From Levilactobacillus suantsaii (GTDB taxonomy: Bacteria > Bacillota > Bacilli > Lactobacillales > Lactobacillaceae): a stretch of DNA of 64,000 bases. Shown piece by piece: positions 15,856-23,150 of the stretch (its first letter is position 1; every line of letters starts with the position of its first letter). The position numbers and the translations under genes were made by a program. The DNA is taken from assembly GCF_004115745.1 (NCBI RefSeq), contig NZ_QXIL01000008.1, positions 1-64,000 on the forward strand, written 5' to 3'. Below the pieces are notes generated by a model that searched no databases, was not told where the DNA came from, and worked only from the letters and a program-made list of their open reading frames with translations.

Positions 15856-16584
15856 ATGAATCCAGAAGAATTTCGGGCCGCACTGGCCGCTCAGGGGATC
15901 ACGTTGACCCCCAAACAAGAGCAGCAGTTTGCGACGTACTATCAATTTTTAGTGGCGACCAACGAGCACGTGAACCTCACGACGATCACGGCCGCCCCAG
16001 AAGTTTATTTGAAGCACTTCTACGACTCGTTAACGCCGGCATTTTATTTGCCAGCCCTGCAGACCGACCCGCTCACGTTATGTGATGTGGGGGCCGGCGC
16101 CGGGTTCCCGTCGTTGCCGTTGAAGATTGTCTTTCCCCAACTTCAGGTGACCATCGTGGATTCTTTGAACAAACGGATTACCTTCTTGACCGAGTTAGCG
16201 GCCAAGTTGGGCCTTACCGGAGTCAAGTTTTACCACGCGCGGGCCGAGGAATTCGGCGGCAAGCGCGCGCCGCACCGGGAGAGCTATGACCTGGTCATGG
16301 CCCGAGCCGTGGCGCGGTTATCCGTGCTGAGCGAACTGTGCTTACCGTTGGCCAAGGTCCACGGGCAGTTCGTGGCGTTGAAGGCGGCGAAGACAGCTGA
16401 CGAGTTAGCGGTGAGTCAAACGGCCATCGCCACTTGCGGCGGGAAGCTCGTTGCCGACCATGCGTTTAACCTGCCGGTCTCAAACGACCCGCGGCATATC
16501 GTGGTGATCGACAAGGTCAAGCCCACGCCCAAGCGTTACCCGCGCAAGGCGGGCACGCCCAACCGGGAACCGTTAGAAGATTAA
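15856..16584 (+). CDS. rsmG: 16S rRNA (guanine-N7) methyltransferase RsmG (GidB)
   Basis: The 242-residue protein has the RsmG layout: an N-terminal helical part with NLTTIT and YLKHFYDSL, the S-adenosylmethionine loop [14 protein letters not shown], and [10 protein letters not shown]. It methylates G527 (E. coli numbering) of 16S rRNA. ATG 15856 follows GGGAG. The gene order rsmG-noc-soj-spo0J is the usual Firmicute arrangement near the replication origin. The C-terminus is basic ([11 protein letters not shown]). Confidence 0.95.
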   Translation: MNPEEFRAALAAQGITLTPKQEQQFATYYQFLVATNEHVNLTTITAAPEVYLKHFYDSLTPAFYLPALQTDPLTLCDVGAGAGFPSLPLKIVFPQLQVTIVDSLNKRITFLTELAAKLGLTGVKFYHARAEEFGGKRAPHRESYDLVMARAVARLSVLSELCLPLAKVHGQFVALKAAKTADELAVSQTAIATCGGKLVADHAFNLPVSNDPRHIVVIDKVKPTPKRYPRKAGTPNREPLED

Positions 16585-16604
16585 TGAGATGGAGGTAAGA
16601 TAAG

Positions 16605-17432
16605 TTGCCATTTTCATTATTTGGAAATAACCGGGACAAGGCGACGCCGCCGGTGAAGCAAAACGTGGTGCTGATCCCGTTGGCGAAGATCATCGCCAAC
16701 CGCTTCCAGCCCCGGCAACGCTTCGAACCGACCGGCATCGACGAACTGGCCCACACGATTGCGGCGCACGGGTTATTGCAGCCCATCGTTTTACGTCAGT
16801 ACGAGCCCGACCACTACGAGATCATTGCCGGTGAACGGCGGTTTCGGGCGGTCACCAAGCTCGACTGGACCGAGGTCCCGGCCATCGTCGAAGACCTCGA
16901 TGATGACGAGACGGCCTCGATGGCGTTGATTGAGAACCTCCAACGCGAAGAATTGACCGCCATCGAAGAGGCCACGGCCTACCAGCAACTGATGACGCTC
17001 AATTCGATGACCCAGGCTCAACTGGCCCAGGGCATCGGTAAGAGTCAGGGCTTCGTGGCTAACAAGTTGCGGTTGCTCAAGCTCAGTGACCCGGTCCGTC
17101 AGGCGTTGTTGAACCGGCAGATCTCGGAGCGCCACGGCCGCGCGTTACTGGCGGTTAATCCGGCCCAACAGGCCACGGTGCTCCACCAGATCATCGACCG
17201 TAAGCTCACGGTCAAGGAGACCGAAGCCCTGATTGCGGCCTTGGCCCCACAGAAGACCAAGCACCGCCGCAAAGTCACCAAACAAGGTGTCAACGGCGAC
17301 CCCCGCGTGGCGGTCAATACCATTCGCCAATCGGTGAAGATGGTGACCGACGCGGGGATGTCGCTGACCACCAAGGAAGAGGAGACGGCGGACCATTACC
17401 GGATTATTATTGATATTCCAAAAGAAAGCTAG
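16605..17432 (+). CDS. noc: Nucleoid occlusion protein Noc (ParB-like)
   Basis: The 275-residue protein starts at TTG 16605 with GGAGG 12 bases before it. It has a short amphipathic N-terminus (MPFSLFG), which in Noc targets the membrane. The CTP-binding ParB fold follows, with GERRFRA and ENLQREELT, then a helix-turn-helix (TQAQLAQGIGKSQGFVANKL) and a dimerisation tail. Two ParB-like genes flank soj; position and N-terminus identify this one as Noc rather than Spo0J. Noc prevents division over the chromosome. Confidence 0.9.
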   Translation: MPFSLFGNNRDKATPPVKQNVVLIPLAKIIANRFQPRQRFEPTGIDELAHTIAAHGLLQPIVLRQYEPDHYEIIAGERRFRAVTKLDWTEVPAIVEDLDDDETASMALIENLQREELTAIEEATAYQQLMTLNSMTQAQLAQGIGKSQGFVANKLRLLKLSDPVRQALLNRQISERHGRALLAVNPAQQATVLHQIIDRKLTVKETEALIAALAPQKTKHRRKVTKQGVNGDPRVAVNTIRQSVKMVTDAGMSLTTKEEETADHYRIIIDIPKES

Positions 17433-17446
17433 AGGTGGAACGAAGT

Positions 17447-18214
17447 ATGGGTGAAATCATCGCATTAGCCAACCAGAAGGGCGGCGTCGGTAAAACGACC
17501 ACCGGCGTGAACCTAGGAGCGGCACTGGCCACGGACGGCAAACGCGTCTTGTTGGTCGATACCGATGCACAGGGGAACGCGACCAGTGGTGTCGGCGTGC
17601 AGAAGTCGGCGATTCAACGCGAAATTTATAACGTTCTGGTCGATGAGATTCCGATACGTGACGCGATCGTGTCAACCGAGCACGCCGGGTTGGACCTCGT
17701 GCCGGCCACCATTCAGCTTTCGGGGGCCGAAATCGAACTGACCCCCATGATGGCCAGAGAGACCCGGTTGAAGGCGGCGCTCGACGAGGTTCGTGACGAC
17801 TACGATTATATTTTGATCGATTGTCCGCCGTCGCTGGGATTGCTGACCATCAACGCGTTCACCGCGGCCGACTCCATTTTGATTCCGGTGCAAAGTGAGT
17901 ACTATGCGCTGGAGGGGTTGACCCAACTATTGAACACGGTCAAACTGGTCCAGAAGCACTTCAACCGCGATCTACGGATCGAAGGGGTGCTGTTGACGCT
18001 GTACGATGCCCGGACCAATTTGGGCAAGCAGGTCAACGAAGAAGTCAAAAAATACTTTAAAAATAAGGTTTACGCCACGATTATTCCGCGGAATGTCCAA
18101 TTAGCCGAGGCTCCGAGTCATGGGATGCCGATTATTGACTACGCCCCGAAATCTAAAGGGGCCCAGGTATACACCGAACTCGCAAAGGAAGTGCTAGCTG
18201 CCCATGGCAAGTAA
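17447..18214 (+). CDS. soj: ParA-family ATPase Soj
   Basis: Start chosen at ATG 17447, with AGAGG 11 bases upstream; the upstream GTG overlaps that binding site. The 255-residue protein has the deviant Walker A KGGVGKTT (residues 11-18), DTDAQGNAT, and IDCPPSLG. It works with Spo0J in chromosome partitioning and control of DnaA. The next gene overlaps it by 11 bp, indicating translational coupling. Confidence 0.95.
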   Translation: MGEIIALANQKGGVGKTTTGVNLGAALATDGKRVLLVDTDAQGNATSGVGVQKSAIQREIYNVLVDEIPIRDAIVSTEHAGLDLVPATIQLSGAEIELTPMMARETRLKAALDEVRDDYDYILIDCPPSLGLLTINAFTAADSILIPVQSEYYALEGLTQLLNTVKLVQKHFNRDLRIEGVLLTLYDARTNLGKQVNEEVKKYFKNKVYATIIPRNVQLAEAPSHGMPIIDYAPKSKGAQVYTELAKEVLAAHGK

Positions 18215-19088
18215 GAAAGAGAAAAGTTTAGGACGCGGCATCGACGCGCTGTTTGCTGAAAACGGCGTCGATACCGGAGAAGAGACCGTTGTGGATCTCG
18301 ATTTAGCGGCGATTCGCCCCAATCCGTACCAACCCCGGCAGAAATTCGACCAACAGGGGTTGCACGACTTGGCCGCGTCCATCGAAAAGACCGGCGTGTT
18401 TCAACCGATCATCGTGCGTCAGCCCGATAAACAGATTGACCGCTACGAGATTTTAGCGGGCGAGCGGCGTTTCCGGGCCTCCAAGATGGCCAACAAGGAC
18501 ACCATTCCGGGCATTATTCGTGACGTCACGGAGGAACAGATGATGGAAATTGCCGTCTTAGAGAACCTCCAGCGCGAAGACCTCACACCTTTGGAAGAGG
18601 CCGAGGCCTACGATACGTTGATGACCAAGTTGACGTTGACGCAGGCGCAAGTGTCCGAACGTCTGGGCAAGAGTCGGCCGTACATCGCCAACTACCTGCG
18701 TTTGCTGGGGTTACCCAAGAAGGTCAAGGACATGCTGCAACACAACCAGCTGTCGATGGGCCAGGCCCGGACCTTACTCTCATTGAAAGATAAGAGTCAA
18801 TTGGTGGTGCTGGCGCAAAAAGCCGTTAAGCAGGGGATGACCGTGCGGGCGCTGGAGACGGAAGTCAATAAGTTGAACGGGGCCGCTAAAAAAATGGCCA
18901 AGAAACCGGCCAAGAAGAAGTCCCCGTTCCTGCGTTCCACGGAGAATCAACTTCAGGAACACTTTGGTACGCAAGTCTCAATCAACGAGAACAATCACCA
19001 GACCCATACGGGCCACATCGAGATTGAGTACCTGTCGAACGATGATTTGAACCGCATTTTGACGTTGCTGAACATTCAATCGAACTAA
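18204..19088 (+). CDS. spo0J: Chromosome partitioning protein ParB (Spo0J)
   Basis: The 294-residue protein has the ParB CTPase boxes GERRFRASK and ENLQREDLT, and a helix-turn-helix with TQAQVSERLGKSRPYIANYL. The end is a C-terminal dimerisation domain (HIEIEYLSNDDLNRILTLL). A Lys/Ala/Pro-rich linker sits near residues 230-240. It overlaps soj. It loads origin-proximal parS sites and recruits SMC in related species. Confidence 0.95.
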   Translation: MASKKEKSLGRGIDALFAENGVDTGEETVVDLDLAAIRPNPYQPRQKFDQQGLHDLAASIEKTGVFQPIIVRQPDKQIDRYEILAGERRFRASKMANKDTIPGIIRDVTEEQMMEIAVLENLQREDLTPLEEAEAYDTLMTKLTLTQAQVSERLGKSRPYIANYLRLLGLPKKVKDMLQHNQLSMGQARTLLSLKDKSQLVVLAQKAVKQGMTVRALETEVNKLNGAAKKMAKKPAKKKSPFLRSTENQLQEHFGTQVSINENNHQTHTGHIEIEYLSNDDLNRILTLLNIQSN

Positions 19089-19100
19089 CGGAGGGATACG

Positions 19101-19310
19101 ATGTACGACTTAGGCGATTTGGTGGAAATGAAGAAGCCTCATCCATGCGGGGCCAACCGCTGGGAGATTACCCGGATGGGTGCGGATATCAAAATCAAGT
19201 GTACCAACTGCGGCCACGTGGTCATGTTGTCGCGGCGTGAATTTGAAAAGAAATTAAAGAAGGTACTGGTCAAGAAGGCCGATATCGAAAATTCAGAAAA
19301 GAGTGAATAA
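19101..19310 (+). CDS. DUF951 family protein
   Basis: The 69-residue protein begins YDLGDLVEMKKPHPCGANRW and contains a second Cys pair in CTNCGH. This is the typical DUF951 pattern, probably a zinc-binding Cys4 or Cys3 cluster. It starts at ATG 19101 behind GGAGGG and sits between spo0J and ychF, a position conserved in many Firmicutes. Function unknown; nucleic-acid binding is often supposed. Confidence 0.9.
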   Translation: MYDLGDLVEMKKPHPCGANRWEITRMGADIKIKCTNCGHVVMLSRREFEKKLKKVLVKKADIENSEKSE

Positions 19311-19315
19311 GTGTT

Positions 19316-20416
19316 ATGTCATTAACTGCAGGAATCGTTGGCTTGCCAAACGTGGGGAAGTCAACTTTATTTAACGCGATTACCAACGCTGGTGCCGAAA
19401 TGGCCAACTACCCGTTCGCCACGATCGACCCCAACGTCGGCATGGTCGAGGTACCAGATTCCCGCTTGGCCCGGATTCAGGAGTTGATTCCGGCCAAGAA
19501 GGTCGTGCCCACGACCTTTGAATTCACCGACATCGCCGGGATCGTCAAGGGTGCCAGCAAGGGTGAAGGCCTGGGGAACCAATTCCTGGAAAACATTCGC
19601 CAAGTCGACGCCATCGTCCACGTGGTACGGGCCTTCGATGACGACAACATCACCCACGTCTCCGGCAAGATCGACCCCATCGACGACATCGAGACCATCA
19701 ACCTGGAACTCGGCTTGTCCGACTTGGACGCCGTCAACAAGCGCTTAGCTAAGGTCGAACGCGCCGCTAAGGGCAGTGACAAGGAAGCCAAGGCCGAACT
19801 GGCCGTGCTGGAGAAGATCAAGCCAGTCTTGGAAAATGGCGGTGCGGTCCGGACGCTGGACTTTGACGAAGAGGAACAAAAGATCGTTAAGGGTCTATTC
19901 CTGCTGACGTCTAAGCCGGTCCTTTACGTGGCCAACATCGCTGAAGACGACATGGCCGATCCCGAAAACTCCAAGTACTTCAAGACTATCAAGGATTACG
20001 CTGCCAAGGAAGGCGCCGGCGCCATTGCTGTGGCCGCCGAAGCCGAAGAAGAAATCGCCGAATTAGACGATGACGAAAAGGCTGACTTCCTGGAAGCGGA
20101 AGGCGTCGAGGAACCCGGTTTGAACCGGTTGATTCGCGCGTCCTACCATTTGCTGGGTCTAGAGACCTTCTTCACGGCGGGGGGCAAGGAAACTCGGGCG
20201 TGGACCTACAAGGCCGGCACCAAAGCCCCGCAAGCGGCCGGCATCATCCACTCCGACTTCGAACGCGGGTTCATCCGCGCCAAAGTCATGGCGTTCGATG
20301 ACCTGGACAAGTACAAGACCGAAGCGGCCGTCAAGGAAGCGGGTAAGCTGCGGGTCGAAGGCAAGGATTACGTGATGACGGACGGCGACATCGTCGAGTT
20401 CCGCTTCAACGTTTAG
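19316..20416 (+). CDS. ychF: Redox-regulated ATPase/GTPase YchF (Obg family)
   Basis: The 366-residue protein has the P-loop GLPNVGKSTLFNAIT (residues 9-23), the Obg-type DIAGIVKGASKGEGLGN, and a C-terminal TGS-like domain. That domain has the conserved IHSDFERGFIRAKV and KDYVMTDGDIVEFRFNV. It is a ribosome-associated ATPase. It begins 5 bp after the DUF951 stop. Confidence 0.96.
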   Translation: MSLTAGIVGLPNVGKSTLFNAITNAGAEMANYPFATIDPNVGMVEVPDSRLARIQELIPAKKVVPTTFEFTDIAGIVKGASKGEGLGNQFLENIRQVDAIVHVVRAFDDDNITHVSGKIDPIDDIETINLELGLSDLDAVNKRLAKVERAAKGSDKEAKAELAVLEKIKPVLENGGAVRTLDFDEEEQKIVKGLFLLTSKPVLYVANIAEDDMADPENSKYFKTIKDYAAKEGAGAIAVAAEAEEEIAELDDDEKADFLEAEGVEEPGLNRLIRASYHLLGLETFFTAGGKETRAWTYKAGTKAPQAAGIIHSDFERGFIRAKVMAFDDLDKYKTEAAVKEAGKLRVEGKDYVMTDGDIVEFRFNV

Positions 20417-20429
20417 AAGGGGTTTCAAT

Positions 20430-21161
20430 ATGAGTGAAAACAAGTCGCGTCCGCGTAATGCGGGCGTCCATCAAAACCGGAACGACGTGGCGACCAACGA
20501 ACGAGCCGCCTTTGACAACTTAGGCTTGACCAAGCGTAACGCCGACTACATGTTCCGTTTCAACCGGGCGTTAGCCGACACCAATCTGTCCGCCGACAAG
20601 AAGGCCGAGGCCGTCCAACAGATGGTCGACGAATTAGTTGCGGGCCAAAAGCACGGTGCGACCGCCAAGAATCTGTACGGTGACGTGCCCACGCGGGTCA
20701 AGTTCGTGGTCGAAGGGCCTAAACGCGAGGCGGAAGGTCATCTGATCGGTGGCCCCGATTACTGGCCGAACATGTGGTACAACACGCTAACGTTCTTCAT
20801 GATCTTCACCTTACTGTTCGGGATTACCTACCTGTTCTCCCCGAAGATGATGAAGCCGGGCGAAGCGGTCGGCATCACGGCCATCATCGTCAGTGCGTTG
20901 GTCGCAGGCTTCCTGCTGCCAATCATGCCGCGGTTGTTTGACCCGAAGATCAAGCACCGCTTCAACGGCTGGATTCGGTTCCTGTTCACGTTGCTGGGCT
21001 TTGCGGTCTGGATGATTCTGTTCTTCCTGGCTCAAGCCTTACCAACGGTCGTCAACCCAATCTTGCGACCATGGCCAAGTATTATCGTCGGCGTCTTAGC
21101 CATCGTTGGGATGGTTATCTTGCGGCGGCGGTACAATATCCGTGGTGGCTTCTTCGGTTAA
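20430..21161 (+). CDS. DUF1129 family membrane protein
   Basis: The 243-residue protein starts at ATG 20430 behind AGAAGGGG. The N-terminal 90 residues are soluble and helical (FNRALADTNLSADKKAEAVQ, then GATAKNLYGDVPTRV), followed by four hydrophobic segments from about residue 115. This is the DUF1129 layout found after ychF in lactobacilli. Function unknown. Confidence 0.85.
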   Translation: MSENKSRPRNAGVHQNRNDVATNERAAFDNLGLTKRNADYMFRFNRALADTNLSADKKAEAVQQMVDELVAGQKHGATAKNLYGDVPTRVKFVVEGPKREAEGHLIGGPDYWPNMWYNTLTFFMIFTLLFGITYLFSPKMMKPGEAVGITAIIVSALVAGFLLPIMPRLFDPKIKHRFNGWIRFLFTLLGFAVWMILFFLAQALPTVVNPILRPWPSIIVGVLAIVGMVILRRRYNIRGGFFG

Positions 21162-21173
21162 AAATTGAAATAA

Positions 21174-21216
21174 TGAGCCGTTCGGTACCCCTAAGGGTAT
21201 CGGACGGCTTTTTGCG
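21174..21216 (+). terminator. Terminator of the rsmG-to-DUF1129 block
   Basis: GAGCCGTTCGGTACCC pairs (with G-U pairs) with GGGTATCGGACGGCTT, followed by a T tract. Confidence 0.9.
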
Positions 21217-21364
21217 TGGTGTGGTGGTTTGATTTCAAGCGGATACGATGCTTTGAAAGCGAGTTGGGAATTTGTGAATGAACCTGATGATGGCTTTTAT
21301 GCCGCGAATAACGGTTTCACAAAGAAATAATCGATTAAGCGCCAATTTGGAAGCGTCACCGGCC

Positions 21365-21393
21365 TTGACAGGGGCTGGCGGCCTGTCTAGACT
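21365..21393 (+). promoter_or_regulatory. Promoter with inverted repeat in its spacer
   Basis: TTGACA (21365-21370), 17 bp, TAGACT (21388-21393). GACAGG (21367-21372) and CCTGTC (21382-21387) form an inverted repeat between the -35 and -10 and may be an operator. Confidence 0.7.
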
Positions 21394-21444
21394 ATAGGTT
21401 GCATGAGAACTAGAGAGAAAATCAACGATTAGGAGATCATTTTC

Positions 21445-21666
21445 ATGAAAAAAGTTTTTGGATGGTTTACCGTTGCCGTGGTCGTCTGCGGTCTGTTGGG
21501 CGTGGCCGTCACCGCAAAGGCTGATGCGTCACTGTTCCCGCTCTACCGCAGTTCTAACGTTAACCGCCAAGCCATTGACGGCACGCACCAGTCCCATTTG
21601 AACCTGACCTTACCGCGGTTGGGAGGCCTGCCCTTTGCCAGTGGTCACAACTATAGCGGCAATTAG
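21445..21666 (+). CDS. Small exported protein of unknown function (A)
   Basis: The 73-residue protein follows AGGAG. It has a clear signal peptide ending TAKA-DA near residue 26, and a mature part of about 47 residues with no recognised motif (several Ser, Asn, His, Leu). The leader resembles those of the genes at 21742, 22302 and 29763. It has its own promoter at 21365-21393. Confidence 0.7.
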   Translation: MKKVFGWFTVAVVVCGLLGVAVTAKADASLFPLYRSSNVNRQAIDGTHQSHLNLTLPRLGGLPFASGHNYSGN

Positions 21667-21676
21667 TTAGCCTGAC

Positions 21677-21706
21677 TTGACAACCGGTGGGGGTATTTCC
21701 TACACT
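21677..21706 (+). promoter_or_regulatory. Promoter of small exported protein B
   Basis: TTGACA (21677-21682), 18 bp, TACACT (21701-21706). Confidence 0.75.
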
Positions 21707-21741
21707 AAGGGCGTACCAAGTCTTAGCAAGGAGCGATACGC

Positions 21742-21963
21742 ATGAAGAAGTTTTGGAGTTTCTGTGCCGGCGCAATTGCGGTTCTGGGACTGGGTGGCGT
21801 TGCCATCAATGCCAGCGCTGACACCATGTGGATGCCATTTACCCACAGTTCTCAAATGACCCACCACACGGGTGGGAACATGATGGACGGCAATTGGTCG
21901 GGCTCATCGTGCGGGTCTCACACGGGAAGCACACAGTATGATCACAATATGATGGACCGTTAA
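21742..21963 (+). CDS. Small exported His/Met-rich protein (B)
   Basis: The 73-residue protein starts behind AAGGAG. The signal peptide ends NASA-D near residue 27. The mature part is rich in Met, His, Ser and Gly (MWMPFTHSSQMTHHTGGNMM) with one Cys. Such Met/His clusters often bind copper or other metals, but nothing else supports that here. Own promoter and terminator. Confidence 0.7.
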   Translation: MKKFWSFCAGAIAVLGLGGVAINASADTMWMPFTHSSQMTHHTGGNMMDGNWSGSSCGSHTGSTQYDHNMMDR

Positions 21964-21975
21964 GTAACTGATGAC

Positions 21976-22012
21976 AGGACCGGGGGATTACTTCTCTGGT
22001 CTTTTTTTGCGT
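21976..22012 (+). terminator. Terminator after small exported protein B
   Basis: GACC-GGGG pairs with CTCT-GGTC (with G-U pairs), followed by TTTTTTT. The next 190 bp before the following promoter show no gene. Confidence 0.6.
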
Positions 22013-22210
22013 TGAGTTCGGTGCCTGATGATTGGGCATAGCGACTATTTGGCGGTTAAGGATGAAAAAAGGTGAAAAGTTAGCGGCCATAGTTAGGTGA
22101 CCGTCGTTTGCTCGGTTGGGGACTGACTCCCGTGGCCCCTTTAAAATCAAAGCTTTCGGGGGATTTTCAAGCAATCAAAAGCTGACGAAAAAAGTTTGTT
22201 GGGCCCGCAC

Positions 22211-22238
22211 TTGACTCCAGAAAACGACCTCCTAGAAT
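22211..22238 (+). promoter_or_regulatory. Promoter of cationic exported protein C
   Basis: TTGACT (22211-22216), 16 bp, TAGAAT (22233-22238). Confidence 0.65.
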
Positions 22239-22301
22239 GGGGTCCAGATAGCCGATGTTTGTGACTACCTGACTACAATTTGGAGTTGAGGGGGAGTTTT
22301 C

Positions 22302-22889
22302 ATGAAACGTATTTTGGGGTACGCAGCGGCCTTATTGGCATCGCTATCGTTAGCTGGAGTCGCCGCCACGTCGGCACGTGCCGATGGGGATGCGGCGAAT
22401 GCGGCTAGTGGGCAGAACACGAGGATCTTGAACGATAATCCAACAGGTGATGCGAATAGTTCAAGTCCCGCGAATGATAATGCTAATGCAAGTGCGCCTA
22501 GTTCTAGTTCGAGTTCCGCCGCTGAATCGAGTTCGGTGAACAAGCCGCAAAAGCCCGCTAAGAAACCGGGAAAGAAACCCGCCAAGAAGCCGGCCAAGAA
22601 GCCGGCCAAGAAAGTGACCTCCGCAAAGAAGATGCGGGGGCGCTTGCACTACCGCAAAGATTCTCGCAAGGTTCTCTTCCAGAAGGGGCGGAAGGGTGCA
22701 AAGGTCGTTTTGCGGAACGCCAAGGGTCAGTTCGTCAAGAAGTTTGACGTCAAGCACAACGGCAAGTTCATCCTTAAGTTGAGCAGGAAGGAAGCCCTTA
22801 AGCTGGGCAAGTACCGCAAACACTTTACATTTACAGTCGCCGAAAAGGGCTACAAGGCCTACACCGTAAGGTACCTGATCTACAAATAA
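22302..22889 (+). CDS. Exported cationic protein with Ser stalk, Lys/Pro repeats and Ig-like end (C)
   Basis: The 195-residue protein has a signal peptide ending SARA-D (about residue 28). A Ser/Asn/Ala stalk reaches about residue 82, followed by a run of K-K-P-(A/G) repeats. The basic C-terminal domain of about 75 residues carries KGRKGAKVVLRNAKGQFVKK, NGKF, and a closing GYKAYTVRYL. The alternation of strands and the GAKV-RNAKG-NGKF pattern suggest a bacterial Ig-like fold (inference). Two relatives, both damaged, are at 25650 and 29763. A positively charged domain on a stalk would suit binding to teichoic acid or other anions. Confidence 0.7.
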   Translation: MKRILGYAAALLASLSLAGVAATSARADGDAANAASGQNTRILNDNPTGDANSSSPANDNANASAPSSSSSSAAESSSVNKPQKPAKKPGKKPAKKPAKKPAKKVTSAKKMRGRLHYRKDSRKVLFQKGRKGAKVVLRNAKGQFVKKFDVKHNGKFILKLSRKEALKLGKYRKHFTFTVAEKGYKAYTVRYLIYK

Positions 22890-22908
22890 AATACGATGAC
22901 TCAATTAT

Positions 22909-22943
22909 CGGGGCGGTTTCCTGGGGGAACGGCCCCGTTTTTG
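22909..22943 (+). terminator. Terminator followed by a second hairpin
   Basis: CGGGGC-GGTT pairs with AAC-GGCCCCG before TTTTTG. A second hairpin (GTATTCG with CGAATAC, 22944-22980) follows at once. Confidence 0.8.
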
Positions 22944-23150
22944 TATTCGGGGGAGTAAGGCGAAGAAGCCTTCGAATACAAATATGGCAACGATTTCCAG
23001 ATAGTGTATTATACTGGCTACTGGATGATTCCGCAGGGCCATACTAGCTGCTGGTCAGACCGATGTGTTCTGTCGCGACTAGAAAATGGTTAATGGTGGG
23101 ATCACCAAGGCTAAGAGTGTGCCCATTAATAATTAAGGAGTTTGATATAA

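Noticed and set aside
19612-19630. Possible parS site inside ychF (TCCACGTGGTAC)
   Set aside because: Only about 11 of 16 bases fit the parS consensus; a CACGTG core in a GC-rich gene is expected by chance.
21217-21330. Open frame ending AANNGFTKK before a TAA near 21330
   Set aside because: It runs back through the terminator of the DUF1129 gene and has no start signal; too short to call even as a remnant.
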